Shown here: piece by piece, positions 42,062 through 51,711 of the stretch | Layout of the letters: each line of letters begins with the position of its first letter | Position numbering within the stretch: the first letter of the stretch is position 1 | Assembly: GCA_963974935.1 (NCBI GenBank) | Contig: CAXBEV010000015.1 | Coordinates: 1 to 64,000, forward strand | Direction of reading: 5' to 3' | Source of the DNA: UBA4479 sp963974935 | GTDB lineage: Bacteria > Pseudomonadota > Alphaproteobacteria > Rhodospirillales > Casp-alpha2 | Length of the DNA: 64,000 nt | The notes under the pieces: model-generated | What the model saw: the letters and a program-made list of their open reading frames with translations, nothing else | What the model was told of the DNA's origin: nothing | Database searches by the model: none | Position numbers and translations under genes: made by a program

Positions 42062-44511
42062 GCGTTCATCCCCTTCGGCTTCCAGCCACGTAACAACAAC
42101 GAGTTCGTGACCACGGTAATCGAGCTCAACGCCATCGCCAAGCCCGCAACCTCGGGACTGAGATAACCAAGCGCCGCCAACGGCAAGCCAACCACATTAA
42201 AGATAAATGCCCAAAACAAGTTCCAGCGGATGCGATTCCAGGTTACGCGCGCCGCATCAATGGCGCCTGCGACCAAACGCGGGTCCGGGCGCATCAAGGT
42301 GATTCCCGCACTTTCCATCGCAACATCGGTGCCCGATCCCATGGCGATGCCGACGTCCGCCGCCGCCAAGGCCGGCGCATCGTTGATCCCGTCACCGACC
42401 ATGGCGACGATCCGGCCTGCACCTTGAAGTTCGTGGATTGCGTCAACTTTTGAATCCGGCGTCAACCCGGCACGCACATCGGCGAGTCCGGCCTCAGAGG
42501 CAATGGCCTTTGCCGCATCGGCGCCATCGCCGCTCAGCATCACCGTTTGAATACCGCGCTGGGCCAACATCCGCATCGCCAACGGCGTCTCGGAGCGGAC
42601 CGTATCGGCCAAGCCGATCACGCCGGACACTACATTGCCGATGGCAACCAACACCGCCGTGCGCCCGAGCTTTTCAATCCGTGCCAAATCACCCTCGATC
42701 TTTGCGTCGATATTAATGTCGACGGCTTTCATCATGCCGCGGTTGCCGATCAGCACACGCGCACCATCGACCCGCCCTTCGACACCGCTGCCGACATGCG
42801 CGAGCACGTCTTCGGCCTTGAGCCCGAGCACGTCACGCGCCTCTGCCGCCGCGAGCACTGCACGTGCCAGCGGGTGTTCGGACCCTGTCTGCACCGCCGC
42901 CGCAATCCGCAACATATCGTCTTCGGATCTGCCATAGGCGACGATATCCGTCAGTGCCGGCGCGCCCTTGGTCAACGTACCCGTTTTGTCGAACGCGACA
43001 ACGTCGAGCGCATGGGCACGTTCCAGCACGCCGATGTCTTTGATCAAAATACCGGCCTTCGCCGCAGCTCCGGTACCCGCGACAATCGCCGTCGGCGTGG
43101 CGAGGCCGAGTGCGCACGGGCACGCGATAACCAGCACCGACACCGCATTGATGATCGCCGTCTCGGCGCCTGCCCCCGCGACCAACCAGCTGATCAACGA
43201 CACGGCAGCAATGGCAATCACGCTCGGCACAAAGATCGCACTGACTTTGTCGACTAAGCGCTGCACCGGGGCTTTACCGGTTTGCGCGCTTTCGACCAAA
43301 CGCACGATCCGGGCCAGCGTCGTATCTTCACCGATTCGGGTCGCGCTGAGGTGCACTTCGTTCGACCCGTTGATGGCGCCTGCGCGCAGCATGTCACCCG
43401 ACGTCTTCGCTATCGGCACACTCTCACCGGTCAACAAAGACTCGTCCACTTCAGCCCGACCCGACGTCAACGTGCCGTCGACCGGGATCCGCGCGCCGGG
43501 CATCACGACCACCGTGTCGCCGATCAGCACCTGTTCAATGGCGACTTCAACGACGTTGCCGTCACGTTGCACGCGGGCACGCTCAGGTCGCAGGTCCATC
43601 AGTTTTCGGATCGCCGCCGTGGTGCCGCGCTTGGCGCGACTTTCTAACAGCTTGCCGGCGAGGACCAACGTGATGACCACGGCCGACGCCTCAAAATACA
43701 AATGCCCCACTGCATTGATGCCTTGGTTCAACATCATCCAGACCGACAGCGCATACGCCGCCGACGTACCCAGCGCCACCAACTGATCCATGTTCCCGGA
43801 TCGCGCCTTCACCGCCCGCCACGCCCCCACATAAAACCGTGCGCCCGCGATAAATTGTACCGGCGTTGCCAACGCCATCTGCGCCCACGCCGGCACGTGA
43901 TAGGCGACGCCGAAGGCAGGCAGCACCATCATCGCCACAAGCGGCGCCGTGACGATGATCGCGCCTGCCAATATCAACGCATCCAGCCTGAGCGCACGGG
44001 CGGCGACGTCCGCCTGAGCCGCCGCATGCTGGCGTCTAGCTTCGGCATCGGAAAAGCGGGGCTGCGCGCCATACCCTGCCACTTTGACGGCGTCGACCAA
44101 CGCAGCTGTCGCAACGTCATGGCCAAGCCATGTCACCCGCGCCCGCTCCAACGCCAAGTTGACCTCGGCATCTGCGACACCCGGCACGTTCTCGAGCGCG
44201 CGTTCCACACTGGCCGCGCAACCGCTGCACGTCATGCCGGTAATATCAAGATCAACCCACGACGTCTCGGGTGTGTAGCCGGCATCTTTGACCGCTTGCA
44301 CCAGCGCTGCCGCCGAAACACCGCCCGGCGACACCTGCGCCCGCTCGGTCGCGAAATCGACACTGGCAGTGCCAATACCGTCCAGACCGTTAAGCGCTTT
44401 TTCCGCACTCGACGCACAGCCCGCACAACTCATGCCGTTAATGGCAAAAGTGATTGGCCCGTCGGTCATATTGTTGACGTCCGCTTGAGCGGTCACAATC
44501 GACGCGTTCAT
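42058..44511 (-). CDS. copA: Cu(I)-exporting P1B-type ATPase
   Basis: An 817-residue P1B-1 ATPase. Two N-terminal heavy-metal domains carry GMSCAGC (Cys29/Cys32) and GMTCSGC; the ion motif CPCALG lies in TM6, DKTGTLT is phosphorylated, TGES and GDGINDAPALA complete the cycle. It exports Cu(I) from the cytoplasm. The second of two near ATGs is used, 7 bases after AAGGAG. A CueR-type promoter is directly upstream. Confidence 0.96.
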   Translation of the reverse strand: MNASIVTAQADVNNMTDGPITFAINGMSCAGCASSAEKALNGLDGIGTASVDFATERAQVSPGGVSAAALVQAVKDAGYTPETSWVDLDITGMTCSGCAASVERALENVPGVADAEVNLALERARVTWLGHDVATAALVDAVKVAGYGAQPRFSDAEARRQHAAAQADVAARALRLDALILAGAIIVTAPLVAMMVLPAFGVAYHVPAWAQMALATPVQFIAGARFYVGAWRAVKARSGNMDQLVALGTSAAYALSVWMMLNQGINAVGHLYFEASAVVITLVLAGKLLESRAKRGTTAAIRKLMDLRPERARVQRDGNVVEVAIEQVLIGDTVVVMPGARIPVDGTLTSGRAEVDESLLTGESVPIAKTSGDMLRAGAINGSNEVHLSATRIGEDTTLARIVRLVESAQTGKAPVQRLVDKVSAIFVPSVIAIAAVSLISWLVAGAGAETAIINAVSVLVIACPCALGLATPTAIVAGTGAAAKAGILIKDIGVLERAHALDVVAFDKTGTLTKGAPALTDIVAYGRSEDDMLRIAAAVQTGSEHPLARAVLAAAEARDVLGLKAEDVLAHVGSGVEGRVDGARVLIGNRGMMKAVDINIDAKIEGDLARIEKLGRTAVLVAIGNVVSGVIGLADTVRSETPLAMRMLAQRGIQTVMLSGDGADAAKAIASEAGLADVRAGLTPDSKVDAIHELQGAGRIVAMVGDGINDAPALAAADVGIAMGSGTDVAMESAGITLMRPDPRLVAGAIDAARVTWNRIRWNLFWAFIFNVVGLPLAALGYLSPEVAGLAMALSSITVVTNSLLLRGWKPKGMNA

Positions 44512-44525
44512 TCATTGGCTCCTTG

Positions 44526-44542
44526 ATGATTGTTACAATCAT
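44526..44542. promoter_or_regulatory. 17-bp perfect palindrome overlapping the copA -10
   Basis: ATGATTGT-T-ACAATCAT lies between the -10 of the copA promoter and its ribosome site, overlapping the -10 by five bases. It may be an operator for a second regulator or an mRNA hairpin. Confidence 0.55.
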
Positions 44543-44568
44543 AAAGAGCCCAGTTACGAAAAGGTCAA
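44538..44568 (-). promoter_or_regulatory. CueR-type promoter of copA-cueR (19-bp spacer)
   Basis: On the minus strand TTGACC (44568-44563) and TATGAT (44543-44538) are exactly 19 bases apart. MerR-family activators need such an over-long spacer, which they untwist. The dyad inside the spacer is imperfect. Direction and distance fit copA. Confidence 0.72.
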
Positions 44569-44704
44569 CGGGTTTCGTAAGCACCCGAAAACACTCACGG
44601 AATCAGCCTTTGCGTTCGCAAGGTCTTTCCAACGAGACAATTTATGTGCATGCTTGAAAGGTCTTTAGGCCGACGCAGCAGGCCAGACATTTGGGGCAGG
44701 AAAC

Positions 44705-45868
44705 ATGCCGGACGACAGTAAACCTGGGGGGCAAAGCCCTCTCGACAGCACGACGACGGATACCGTACCGCCATCGGCGCCCGTCAAAGCGCGCCGTATT
44801 CGCCCGCTATATATCCTGGCCGCCGCAATCACGGTCGCCGTCTTTTATGTCGCCTGGACGGAAATTCACAACCGACTCAATTTCATTCACGAAGAAGACG
44901 CCCGCATCCATGCCGATTTGGTCACGGTGTCATCACGTGTCGCCGGCTGGATCACCGAAATGCCGATTGCCGAAGGTGACCAGTTGAGCCAAGGCGCGGT
45001 CATGGTGCAGGTTGATGATCGGGAATCAAATATTCAACTGAACGAATTACAGGCGCAACTTGCCGCGTCCGGAGCGCAGCGCAGCCGCCTTGCTGCTGAA
45101 CGCATTTTGGTGAACAGCCAAATCGAAAGCCGCATGCAGTCGGAAGTATCGCAGGTTGCCGCCGCCGATGTCGCAGTGTCGTCGTTGCGCCCACAGTTGC
45201 AACTGGCAAAGCGCGAGCTTAACCGCACGCAGCGCTTGTTCGAAGACAAAGTCGCCTCGCGGCGCCAACTTGATCAGGCAGAAAACCAACTGCAGCAGAT
45301 CGACCGGGAATACCGCATCGCCGTGGCCGGATTGGAAGCGGCAAAATCGGGCTTAGCCGAAGCCGAAGCCGACCGTGCGCGCTTAGGCGTGTTGGCGGGT
45401 GATCTTTCCGTTTTGGAAAGTCGCGAGCAGGAAATCAAAGCCCGCATCGAACGCCAGCGTCTGGACATCCAAGACCGTACCGTAAAAAGCCCGACCGCCG
45501 GCGTCGTCGACCGCATCTTCGTCGACATCGGCGAATACGTGACCCCTGGCCAGCGCTTGGCGCTGGTGCACAACCAAGACTTAGTGTGGGTCGAAGCGAA
45601 CATCAAAGAAACAGATGTCCGCAAGCTGAAACAAGGCCAGATCGTCAACATTCACGTCGACGCGTACCCCGACGACATCTTCAACGGCACCGTTAAAACC
45701 ATCGGCTCTGCGGCGACCAACCAATTCGCACTGTTGCCGACACCGAACCCCAGCGGCAACTTCACCAAAATCACGCAACGCCTGCCGGTTCGCATCGCGT
45801 TTGATAAACCCGATCCTCGTCTCCGGCCCGGCATGATGGTCGAGATTGAGATCGCGATCGAGGAATAG
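44705..45868 (+). CDS. HlyD/EmrA-family membrane fusion protein
   Basis: A 387-residue adaptor: one N-terminal transmembrane helix (PLYILAAAITVAVFYVAW), barrel-sandwich halves (SRVAGWITEMPIAEGDQLSQG and SPTAGVVDRIFVDIGEYVTPGQ), and a long coiled coil between. It joins the MFS pump 6 bp downstream to an outer-membrane channel encoded elsewhere. A GCAGGAAAC site precedes the ATG. Diverges from copA; no linked regulator. Confidence 0.88.
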   Translation: MPDDSKPGGQSPLDSTTTDTVPPSAPVKARRIRPLYILAAAITVAVFYVAWTEIHNRLNFIHEEDARIHADLVTVSSRVAGWITEMPIAEGDQLSQGAVMVQVDDRESNIQLNELQAQLAASGAQRSRLAAERILVNSQIESRMQSEVSQVAAADVAVSSLRPQLQLAKRELNRTQRLFEDKVASRRQLDQAENQLQQIDREYRIAVAGLEAAKSGLAEAEADRARLGVLAGDLSVLESREQEIKARIERQRLDIQDRTVKSPTAGVVDRIFVDIGEYVTPGQRLALVHNQDLVWVEANIKETDVRKLKQGQIVNIHVDAYPDDIFNGTVKTIGSAATNQFALLPTPNPSGNFTKITQRLPVRIAFDKPDPRLRPGMMVEIEIAIEE

Positions 45869-45874
45869 CGCACC

Positions 45875-47446
45875 TTGGCGACTGCCCCTGCGCCCAACGA
45901 AAACCCAGAAATCCAGGCGATGATTGAACGTTTCGGGCCATCGTACCGATGGTTCGTAACGGCGGCCGGGCTGACCGGTGCGATTGCAATGATCCTGTCT
46001 GCGACGCTGGTCAACGTGGCCGTGCCGTCGATCATGGGGGCGTATGGCATAGGCCAAGACGTGGCACAGTGGGCGGCGACCGCATTTCTCGCGACCATGG
46101 TTGCGAGCCAACTTTTAAACAGCTGGGTGGTGCGTACATTGGGCCAGCGCTTGGCCTATTCGATGACACTGTTGATCTTTATCGCCGGTGCTTTCGTCTG
46201 CACCTTTGCGCCGAACATCGACACACTGATCATCGGGCGCATCATGCAGGGCTTTTCGGCGGGCATCATTCAGCCGCTGGTGTTGGCGACCATGGTCACC
46301 GTATTTCCGCGCGAACGGCGCGGCTTTGCAGTCGGCATGTACGGTTTGGGCGTCACCTTGGCGCCCAGCTTCGGACCGCTGGTCGGCGGTGTCACCATCG
46401 ATCTATTGACCTGGCGGCATGCGTTCTTGATGCCGCTACCGTTGGTGTTCATCGCATTTATCGCCGGGCTGTTCTTCATGCCCTCAAAGAAATTCGAAAA
46501 GCGGCTGCCGCCATTTGACTGGACCGGCTTTATCTTGGTCTGCGTGGCGCTTGTCTGTTTGATGCGCGCCATCGGCAACGGCCATCGATGGGGTTGGATG
46601 TCGGATGAGACTCTACTGACCGCGCTTGCAGGCTTCATTAGTTTGGCATTGTTCTTATGGTCGCAGAAGCGCTCCAAATCACCGCTGCTCGACCCGACAT
46701 TATTTTTAGACCCAAAGTTTGCGTCGGCCATGGCCATCGCGTTTGCGTTCGGTGCCGGCAACTTCGCCACCAACTATGCAATCCCGGTGTTCGTGCAGAC
46801 GATCCAGCACTATTCGCCGACGCAATCGGGTCTAGTGTTGGTGCCGGCAGGGCTGTTCTTGGTCTCGTTGATTCCCCTGTCGGGTCGGCTTGCCGATACT
46901 GTGCCGCCACATATCCCCATCATGATGGGCTGTATGGTGTTCGCATTTGCGACATATCTCATGTCGTTTTCCGATGTGAACACCGCGTTCTGGACCATGG
47001 CGATGATGACGGTGTTGAGCCGTGCTGCCATCGGCTTGGTGATGCCGAATTTGGGCGGCGCCGCGATGCGCTCGATCTCCACCGAAAAGCTCAACGCGGC
47101 GGCGGGCGCCTATAACTTTGTTCGCCAGTCCGGCGGCGCGTTCGGCGTCAACATCACCGCTGCCCTGATCGAATTCCGTAGTGCCAATCACGCAGATTGG
47201 CTGACCGCGACGCAGACATCCAACAACGACCTAACCCGCGACACCCTAGACAAAGTGCGTCAGCTTTTAACCGAAGGCGGCCTGACCGAGTTTGAACGCG
47301 ATTGGGCCGCCATGGATTTTCTGAGCCGTTCAATTTATGCGCAGGCCCGCACGTTTGGATTCCAAGATACGTTTTTGATCATCTCGGTCGCATTCTTCAT
47401 CGCGTTGATCCCGGCCATGGTGCTGGCCCGTTCGGGCCGGAAATAG
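45875..47446 (+). CDS. MFS efflux transporter, DHA2 (EmrB/QacA) family
   Basis: A 523-residue 14-helix MFS protein from a TTG start 6 bp after the adaptor gene. QWAATAFLATMVASQ, LIIGRIMQGFSAGIIQPL (motif D/A region), GPLVGGV (motif C, antiporter) and the late VRQSGGAFGVNI region match EmrB. Together with the HlyD protein it should export hydrophobic or amphipathic compounds by H+ antiport. Confidence 0.88.
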   Translation: MATAPAPNENPEIQAMIERFGPSYRWFVTAAGLTGAIAMILSATLVNVAVPSIMGAYGIGQDVAQWAATAFLATMVASQLLNSWVVRTLGQRLAYSMTLLIFIAGAFVCTFAPNIDTLIIGRIMQGFSAGIIQPLVLATMVTVFPRERRGFAVGMYGLGVTLAPSFGPLVGGVTIDLLTWRHAFLMPLPLVFIAFIAGLFFMPSKKFEKRLPPFDWTGFILVCVALVCLMRAIGNGHRWGWMSDETLLTALAGFISLALFLWSQKRSKSPLLDPTLFLDPKFASAMAIAFAFGAGNFATNYAIPVFVQTIQHYSPTQSGLVLVPAGLFLVSLIPLSGRLADTVPPHIPIMMGCMVFAFATYLMSFSDVNTAFWTMAMMTVLSRAAIGLVMPNLGGAAMRSISTEKLNAAAGAYNFVRQSGGAFGVNITAALIEFRSANHADWLTATQTSNNDLTRDTLDKVRQLLTEGGLTEFERDWAAMDFLSRSIYAQARTFGFQDTFLIISVAFFIALIPAMVLARSGRK

Positions 47447-47557
47447 GTGCGAATCAGGCCGGGAAAAAAGGCGCTAGATTTTTTCTACTTTTTCTGGCGC
47501 CTGTAAAATTCTGCGCTAAGGCTTTGCATACCTGCTCTGAGTAGATGGGAGTGGGAA

Positions 47558-48688
47558 ATGCAGCCCCCGAGCGACGGACTGGACCTCAGTGACGCGGAAA
47601 AACTGGCACGCCTCCGGCTGATCCGATCCGAAAACATCGGGCCGATCACTTTTCATCGCCTGCTTGAACAGTTCGGTACAGCGCGCAAAGCCCTACAAGC
47701 CCTCCCCGATATGGCGAAAAACGGTGGCCGTAAAAAGGCACTAAAAATCTGCACGCCGTCTGCGGCCGAAGATGAACTGGCCGCGCTTGTGCCGCTCAAT
47801 ATCAGCACCGTATTTTGGGGTGAAGCCGGCTATCCGCCGCTGCTCGCCCACATCGACGATGCGCCGCCGCTGCTGTTCGTGCGCGGGCATCCGCACCTGC
47901 TGACGAAAAAATCCGTGGCCGTGGTGGGCTCCAGAAACGCGTCGGTGAACGGGCGACGGTTGGCGCACGGCATGGCCCGCACACTTGGAGAAGCCGGCTA
48001 TCTGGTGGTATCGGGGATGGCGCGCGGCATCGACGCGGCTGCACACGACGGCGCCCTCACCAGCGGCACACTGGGCGTGCTGGGCGGTGGCGTGGATGTG
48101 ATCTATCCGCGTGAAAACGACGTCTTGTACGGACATATCCGCGATACCGGCGCGTTGGTCTCAGAAGTCACCTGCAACACACCGCCGCAGTCCCGTCATT
48201 TCCCAAGGCGCAACCGCATTATTTCCGGCATCGCCCGCGCGGTCGTCGTCATCGAAGCCGGCGCCAAATCCGGCTCGTTGATCACTGCCCGGATGGCGCT
48301 CGAACAAGGGCGGGATGTCTACGCCGTCCCGGGCCCGCCGCAAGATCCCCGCGTCAAAGGTGCCAACGCCCTGATCCGCGACGGCGCCCAGTTAACCGAG
48401 TCTGCCGAAGACGTGCTGACCGGGCTCCGGGAGGCCGATGGTCGTATGCTCGACGAAGGCCGCCGCCGCGTTCTGCAGCCGCCCGCGCCGACGCCGATAA
48501 AAGACAGCGAACTCGCCCGCACCCGCGACCGCGTCCTCAATGCCCTCGACTATGGTCCGACCGATATCGACGCCGTAATCCGCGACGCCGACGGCAATGC
48601 GGCCGCTGTCGCTGCTGTGCTTCTAGAACTCGACCTCGCCGGTCGCCTTGAACGCATGCCCGGCAACCGCGTCGCCCTGCTTGGGTAA
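47558..48688 (+). CDS. dprA: DNA-processing protein DprA (Smf)
   Basis: A 376-residue DprA: an N-terminal SAM-like domain (LIRSENIGPITFHRLL), the Rossmann core (VVGSRNASVNGRR, VVSGMARGIDAAAHDGAL, GGGVDVIYPREN, FPRRNRIISGIA, ITARMALEQGRDVYAVPG) and a C-terminal winged helix. DprA loads RecA on incoming single-stranded DNA. The stop codon lies inside a remnant of the 97-bp repeat family. plsY, its usual neighbour, is 22 kb away. Confidence 0.94.
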   Translation: MQPPSDGLDLSDAEKLARLRLIRSENIGPITFHRLLEQFGTARKALQALPDMAKNGGRKKALKICTPSAAEDELAALVPLNISTVFWGEAGYPPLLAHIDDAPPLLFVRGHPHLLTKKSVAVVGSRNASVNGRRLAHGMARTLGEAGYLVVSGMARGIDAAAHDGALTSGTLGVLGGGVDVIYPRENDVLYGHIRDTGALVSEVTCNTPPQSRHFPRRNRIISGIARAVVVIEAGAKSGSLITARMALEQGRDVYAVPGPPQDPRVKGANALIRDGAQLTESAEDVLTGLREADGRMLDEGRRRVLQPPAPTPIKDSELARTRDRVLNALDYGPTDIDAVIRDADGNAAAVAAVLLELDLAGRLERMPGNRVALLG

Positions 48689-48703
48689 TCCTTCGAGACG
48701 GCC
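48686..48703. repeat. Remnant of the 97-bp repeat family
   Basis: TAATCCTTCGAGACGGCC matches the end of the inverted repeat at 34227-34323. The dprA stop codon is its first three bases. The remaining 235 bp before topA are AT-rich with no clear gene. Confidence 0.65.
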
Positions 48704-48938
48704 CTACCACACCCCAAGCCTAAAAGAAAAAATTTCTCGCCCCATAACAAATTGATAAATAACAAAAATATACGCCTCATAGAGACCCAAATCACGGGCA
48801 CTGCAGATATCCGCTGTTGACGGGTGGGGTTTTTATCGCCAATTCTCCCCGGCCTTGGCAGGAGCGGAAGACTCACGCCAGGGTAAATAAACAACACGAA
48901 CATAGATTTTTGAATCAACGGGTAGGCCAAGAACAGGC

Positions 48939-51557
48939 ATGACAAGCGTCGTCGTCGTCGAATCGCCATCTAAGGCAAAGACCATCAATAAGTACCTCGG
49001 AGACGAATACATCGTCCTCGCGAGCTACGGTCACATCCGCGATTTGCCGTCGAAAAACGGCTCCGTCGACCCCGACAGCGATTTCGCCATGACCTGGGAG
49101 ACCGACGCCCGGGCCAAAAAAGCCATCGACGAAATCGCCAAGGCGGCGCGCAAAGCCGATGCTGTCTTCCTCGCGACCGACCCGGACCGCGAAGGTGAAG
49201 CGATCTCGTGGCACGTCAAAGAGGTGCTGAACGACCGCAAGGTGATCACCGGCAAGCCGGTGCAGCGCGTCGTGTTCAACGAGATCACCAAAGATGCCAT
49301 CATCGAAGCGTTCGAGCATCCGCGCGAGCTAGATTACGAGTTGATCGACGCCTATATGGCGCGCCGCGCGTTGGACTATCTGGTCGGCTTTACGCTATCG
49401 CCGGTGCTGTGGCGGAAACTGCCGGGCTCGCGTTCGGCAGGCCGCGTACAATCGGTGGCGTTGCGCTTGATCTGCGAACGCGAACTCGAGATCGAGAAAT
49501 TCCACGCCGACGAATACTGGACCATCAAAGCGGTGTTCACCACGCCCGACGGCCAAACCTTCGAAGCGAACCTGGTGCGGCTGGACGGCGATAAGCTAAC
49601 CAAACTGTCGCTCGGCTCCGAAGAGGTGGCGATGGCCGCCGTTAAACAAATCGACGTCAGCCAGTTCAAGGTTGCCAGCGTCGAGAAAAAGCAATCCCGC
49701 CGCAATCCGGCTCCGCCGTTCACGACCTCGACGTTGCAGCAAGAAGCCGCCCGCAAGCTTTACTACGGCGCACGAAAAACCATGCAGGTCGCACAAAGCC
49801 TGTATGAAGGTGTGCAGATCGGCGGCGAGACGGTGGGTCTCATTACATATATGCGGACGGACGGCGTGCAGATGGCGCGCGAAGCGATTGCGGCGAGCCG
49901 CAATCTGATCCAAGAAGATTACGGCTCCAAGTATCTGCCGAAAGAACCTCGGGTCTATCAATCCAAAGCCAAGAACGCCCAAGAAGCGCACGAGGCAATC
50001 CGCCCAACCGACGTTCGCCGCACGCCTGAAACCGTGAAGCAGTATCTGAATGACGACCAGCTCAAACTGTATACGCTGATCTGGCGCCGTACTATGGCGA
50101 GCCAGATGGAAGCCGCCGTACTCGATCAGGTCGGCGTAGACATCCCGTCAGGCGACGGCACCTTGGCGTTCCGTGCCACGGGTTCCGTGATCGCATTCGA
50201 CGGTTTTATGAAGGTATACCGCGAAAGCAGCGACGACGGCGCCGCCAGTGACGACGACAAAGCGCGTATTCTGCCGGCGATGAACGAAGGCGACAACCTG
50301 GGCCGTAATGAAACCCTGCCCGAGCAGCACTTCACCCAGCCGCCGCCCCGCTACAGCGAAGCGTCGTTGGTGAAAAAGCTCGAAGAACTCGGCATCGGTC
50401 GCCCGTCGACCTACGCGTCGATCATCTCAGTGCTGCAAGACCGCAACTACGTGCGCATCGACGCCCGGCGATTTATCCCTGAAGACCGGGGCCGCTTGGT
50501 GACAACGTTCTTATCAAGCTTTTTTGAGCGCTACGTCGAATACGGCTTCACCGCCGAGCTGGAAGAAAAGCTCGACGATATTTCCGGTGGTCGGATCGCG
50601 TGGAAGCAAGTGCTCCGCGATTTCTGGACCGCGTTCATCGCAAAGGTCGATGAAACCAAGGACCTCACAGTGCGTGACGTGCTCGAAGTTTTGAACGTCG
50701 AACTGAAACCGCACTTCTTCCCAGAGCGCGCCGACGGCAGCGATGCCCGCAGCTGCCCAAAATGCAAAGAAGGCGAGTTGTCGATCAAGCTTGGCCGGCA
50801 CGGTGCGTTCTTGGGTTGCTCGCGTTATCCAGACTGTAACTTCACGACCCCGCTCGGCACAGATCCCGGCGAAGCGTCGCTCGACAACGGCCCGCGCGAA
50901 CTGGGCACAGACCCGGAAACCGGCAAACCGATCACGCTCCGCGAAGGCCCGTATGGACCTTATGTGCAGCTGGGCGACGAAGAAGGCGAAGGCAAGAAAA
51001 AGATCAAGCCCAAGCGCGCGTCCCTGCCCAAGGGCATGGACCCGGAAAGCATCGACCTCAGCCGCGCACAGGCGTTGCTGTCTTTGCCACGTCTGGTCGG
51101 CATTGATCCAGTTTCGGGCATGGAAATCCGCGCCAACATCGGCCGCTTCGGTCCGTTCATTCAGTGCGGCGGCACCTATGCCTCCGTCAAAGATGACGAC
51201 GACGATGTGCTGACAATCGGCCTCAACCGCGCCGTCGTGCTGCTCGGCGATAAGCCACGCAAGGCGCCGCCGAAGGAACTCGGCAAGCATCCGAAAAGCA
51301 AAAAACCGATCATGGTCAAAGAAGGCCGCTGGGGGCCGTTCCTGCAACACGGCAAGACCCAAGCGCGCCTGCCGAAAGACGTCGACATGGACGCGGTGAC
51401 GCTCGAACAAGCCATCGAAATGATCGACGCCAAAGCCGGCACGAAGTCGGCTCCGGCGAAAAAGCCGGCCGCTAAAAAGAAGGCTCCCGCGAAGAAAAAA
51501 GCGCCTGCTAAGAAGAAAAAGCCCGCCGCCAAGAAGAAGGCGGCTGCAAAGGAATAA
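48939..51557 (+). CDS. topA: DNA topoisomerase I
   Basis: An 872-residue type IA topoisomerase: TOPRIM start VVVESPSKAKTINKYLG and DPDREGEAISWH, active-site Tyr in GLITYMRTDGVQ, and PPPRYSEASLVKKLEELGIGRPSTYA. A zinc finger (CPKCKEGEL...CSRYPDC) and two DUF-like repeats follow, then a Lys/Ala-rich tail (about residues 837-872) like a histone H1 tail. It relaxes negative supercoils. Followed by a 63-bp repeat. Confidence 0.97.
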   Translation: MTSVVVVESPSKAKTINKYLGDEYIVLASYGHIRDLPSKNGSVDPDSDFAMTWETDARAKKAIDEIAKAARKADAVFLATDPDREGEAISWHVKEVLNDRKVITGKPVQRVVFNEITKDAIIEAFEHPRELDYELIDAYMARRALDYLVGFTLSPVLWRKLPGSRSAGRVQSVALRLICERELEIEKFHADEYWTIKAVFTTPDGQTFEANLVRLDGDKLTKLSLGSEEVAMAAVKQIDVSQFKVASVEKKQSRRNPAPPFTTSTLQQEAARKLYYGARKTMQVAQSLYEGVQIGGETVGLITYMRTDGVQMAREAIAASRNLIQEDYGSKYLPKEPRVYQSKAKNAQEAHEAIRPTDVRRTPETVKQYLNDDQLKLYTLIWRRTMASQMEAAVLDQVGVDIPSGDGTLAFRATGSVIAFDGFMKVYRESSDDGAASDDDKARILPAMNEGDNLGRNETLPEQHFTQPPPRYSEASLVKKLEELGIGRPSTYASIISVLQDRNYVRIDARRFIPEDRGRLVTTFLSSFFERYVEYGFTAELEEKLDDISGGRIAWKQVLRDFWTAFIAKVDETKDLTVRDVLEVLNVELKPHFFPERADGSDARSCPKCKEGELSIKLGRHGAFLGCSRYPDCNFTTPLGTDPGEASLDNGPRELGTDPETGKPITLREGPYGPYVQLGDEEGEGKKKIKPKRASLPKGMDPESIDLSRAQALLSLPRLVGIDPVSGMEIRANIGRFGPFIQCGGTYASVKDDDDDVLTIGLNRAVVLLGDKPRKAPPKELGKHPKSKKPIMVKEGRWGPFLQHGKTQARLPKDVDMDAVTLEQAIEMIDAKAGTKSAPAKKPAAKKKAPAKKKAPAKKKKPAAKKKAAAKE

Positions 51558-51578
51558 CTCTCGCTCGCCTGCCCCATC

Positions 51579-51641
51579 CGTCATTCCCGCGTAGGCGGGA
51601 ATCCATCCCGACCATAGGCCCCCGCCTGCGCAGGGGTGACG
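51579..51641. repeat. 63-bp palindromic repeat, copy 5
   Basis: Begins CGTCATTCCCGCGTAGGCGG and ends CGCCTGCGCAGGGGTGACG, centre CCCGACCATAG. It lies between topA and rnr, which are on the same strand, so it is transcribed if the genes are co-expressed. Confidence 0.9.
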
Positions 51642-51711
51642 ATTATTGGGAATACCGCGGGGCATCACCTCCTCTCTTGTATCAGACGCATCACGCGATT
51701 ACGTTGCGGGC

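Noticed and set aside
19815..51641. CRISPR array from repeated palindromes
   Set aside because: The 63-bp units are kilobases apart, not in a regular array, and no cas genes are present.
50514..51668. 384-codon frame antisense to topA
   Set aside because: Shadow of a clear topoisomerase gene; no ribosome site, low-complexity Leu/Arg/Phe runs mirror the Lys/Ala tail of TopA.
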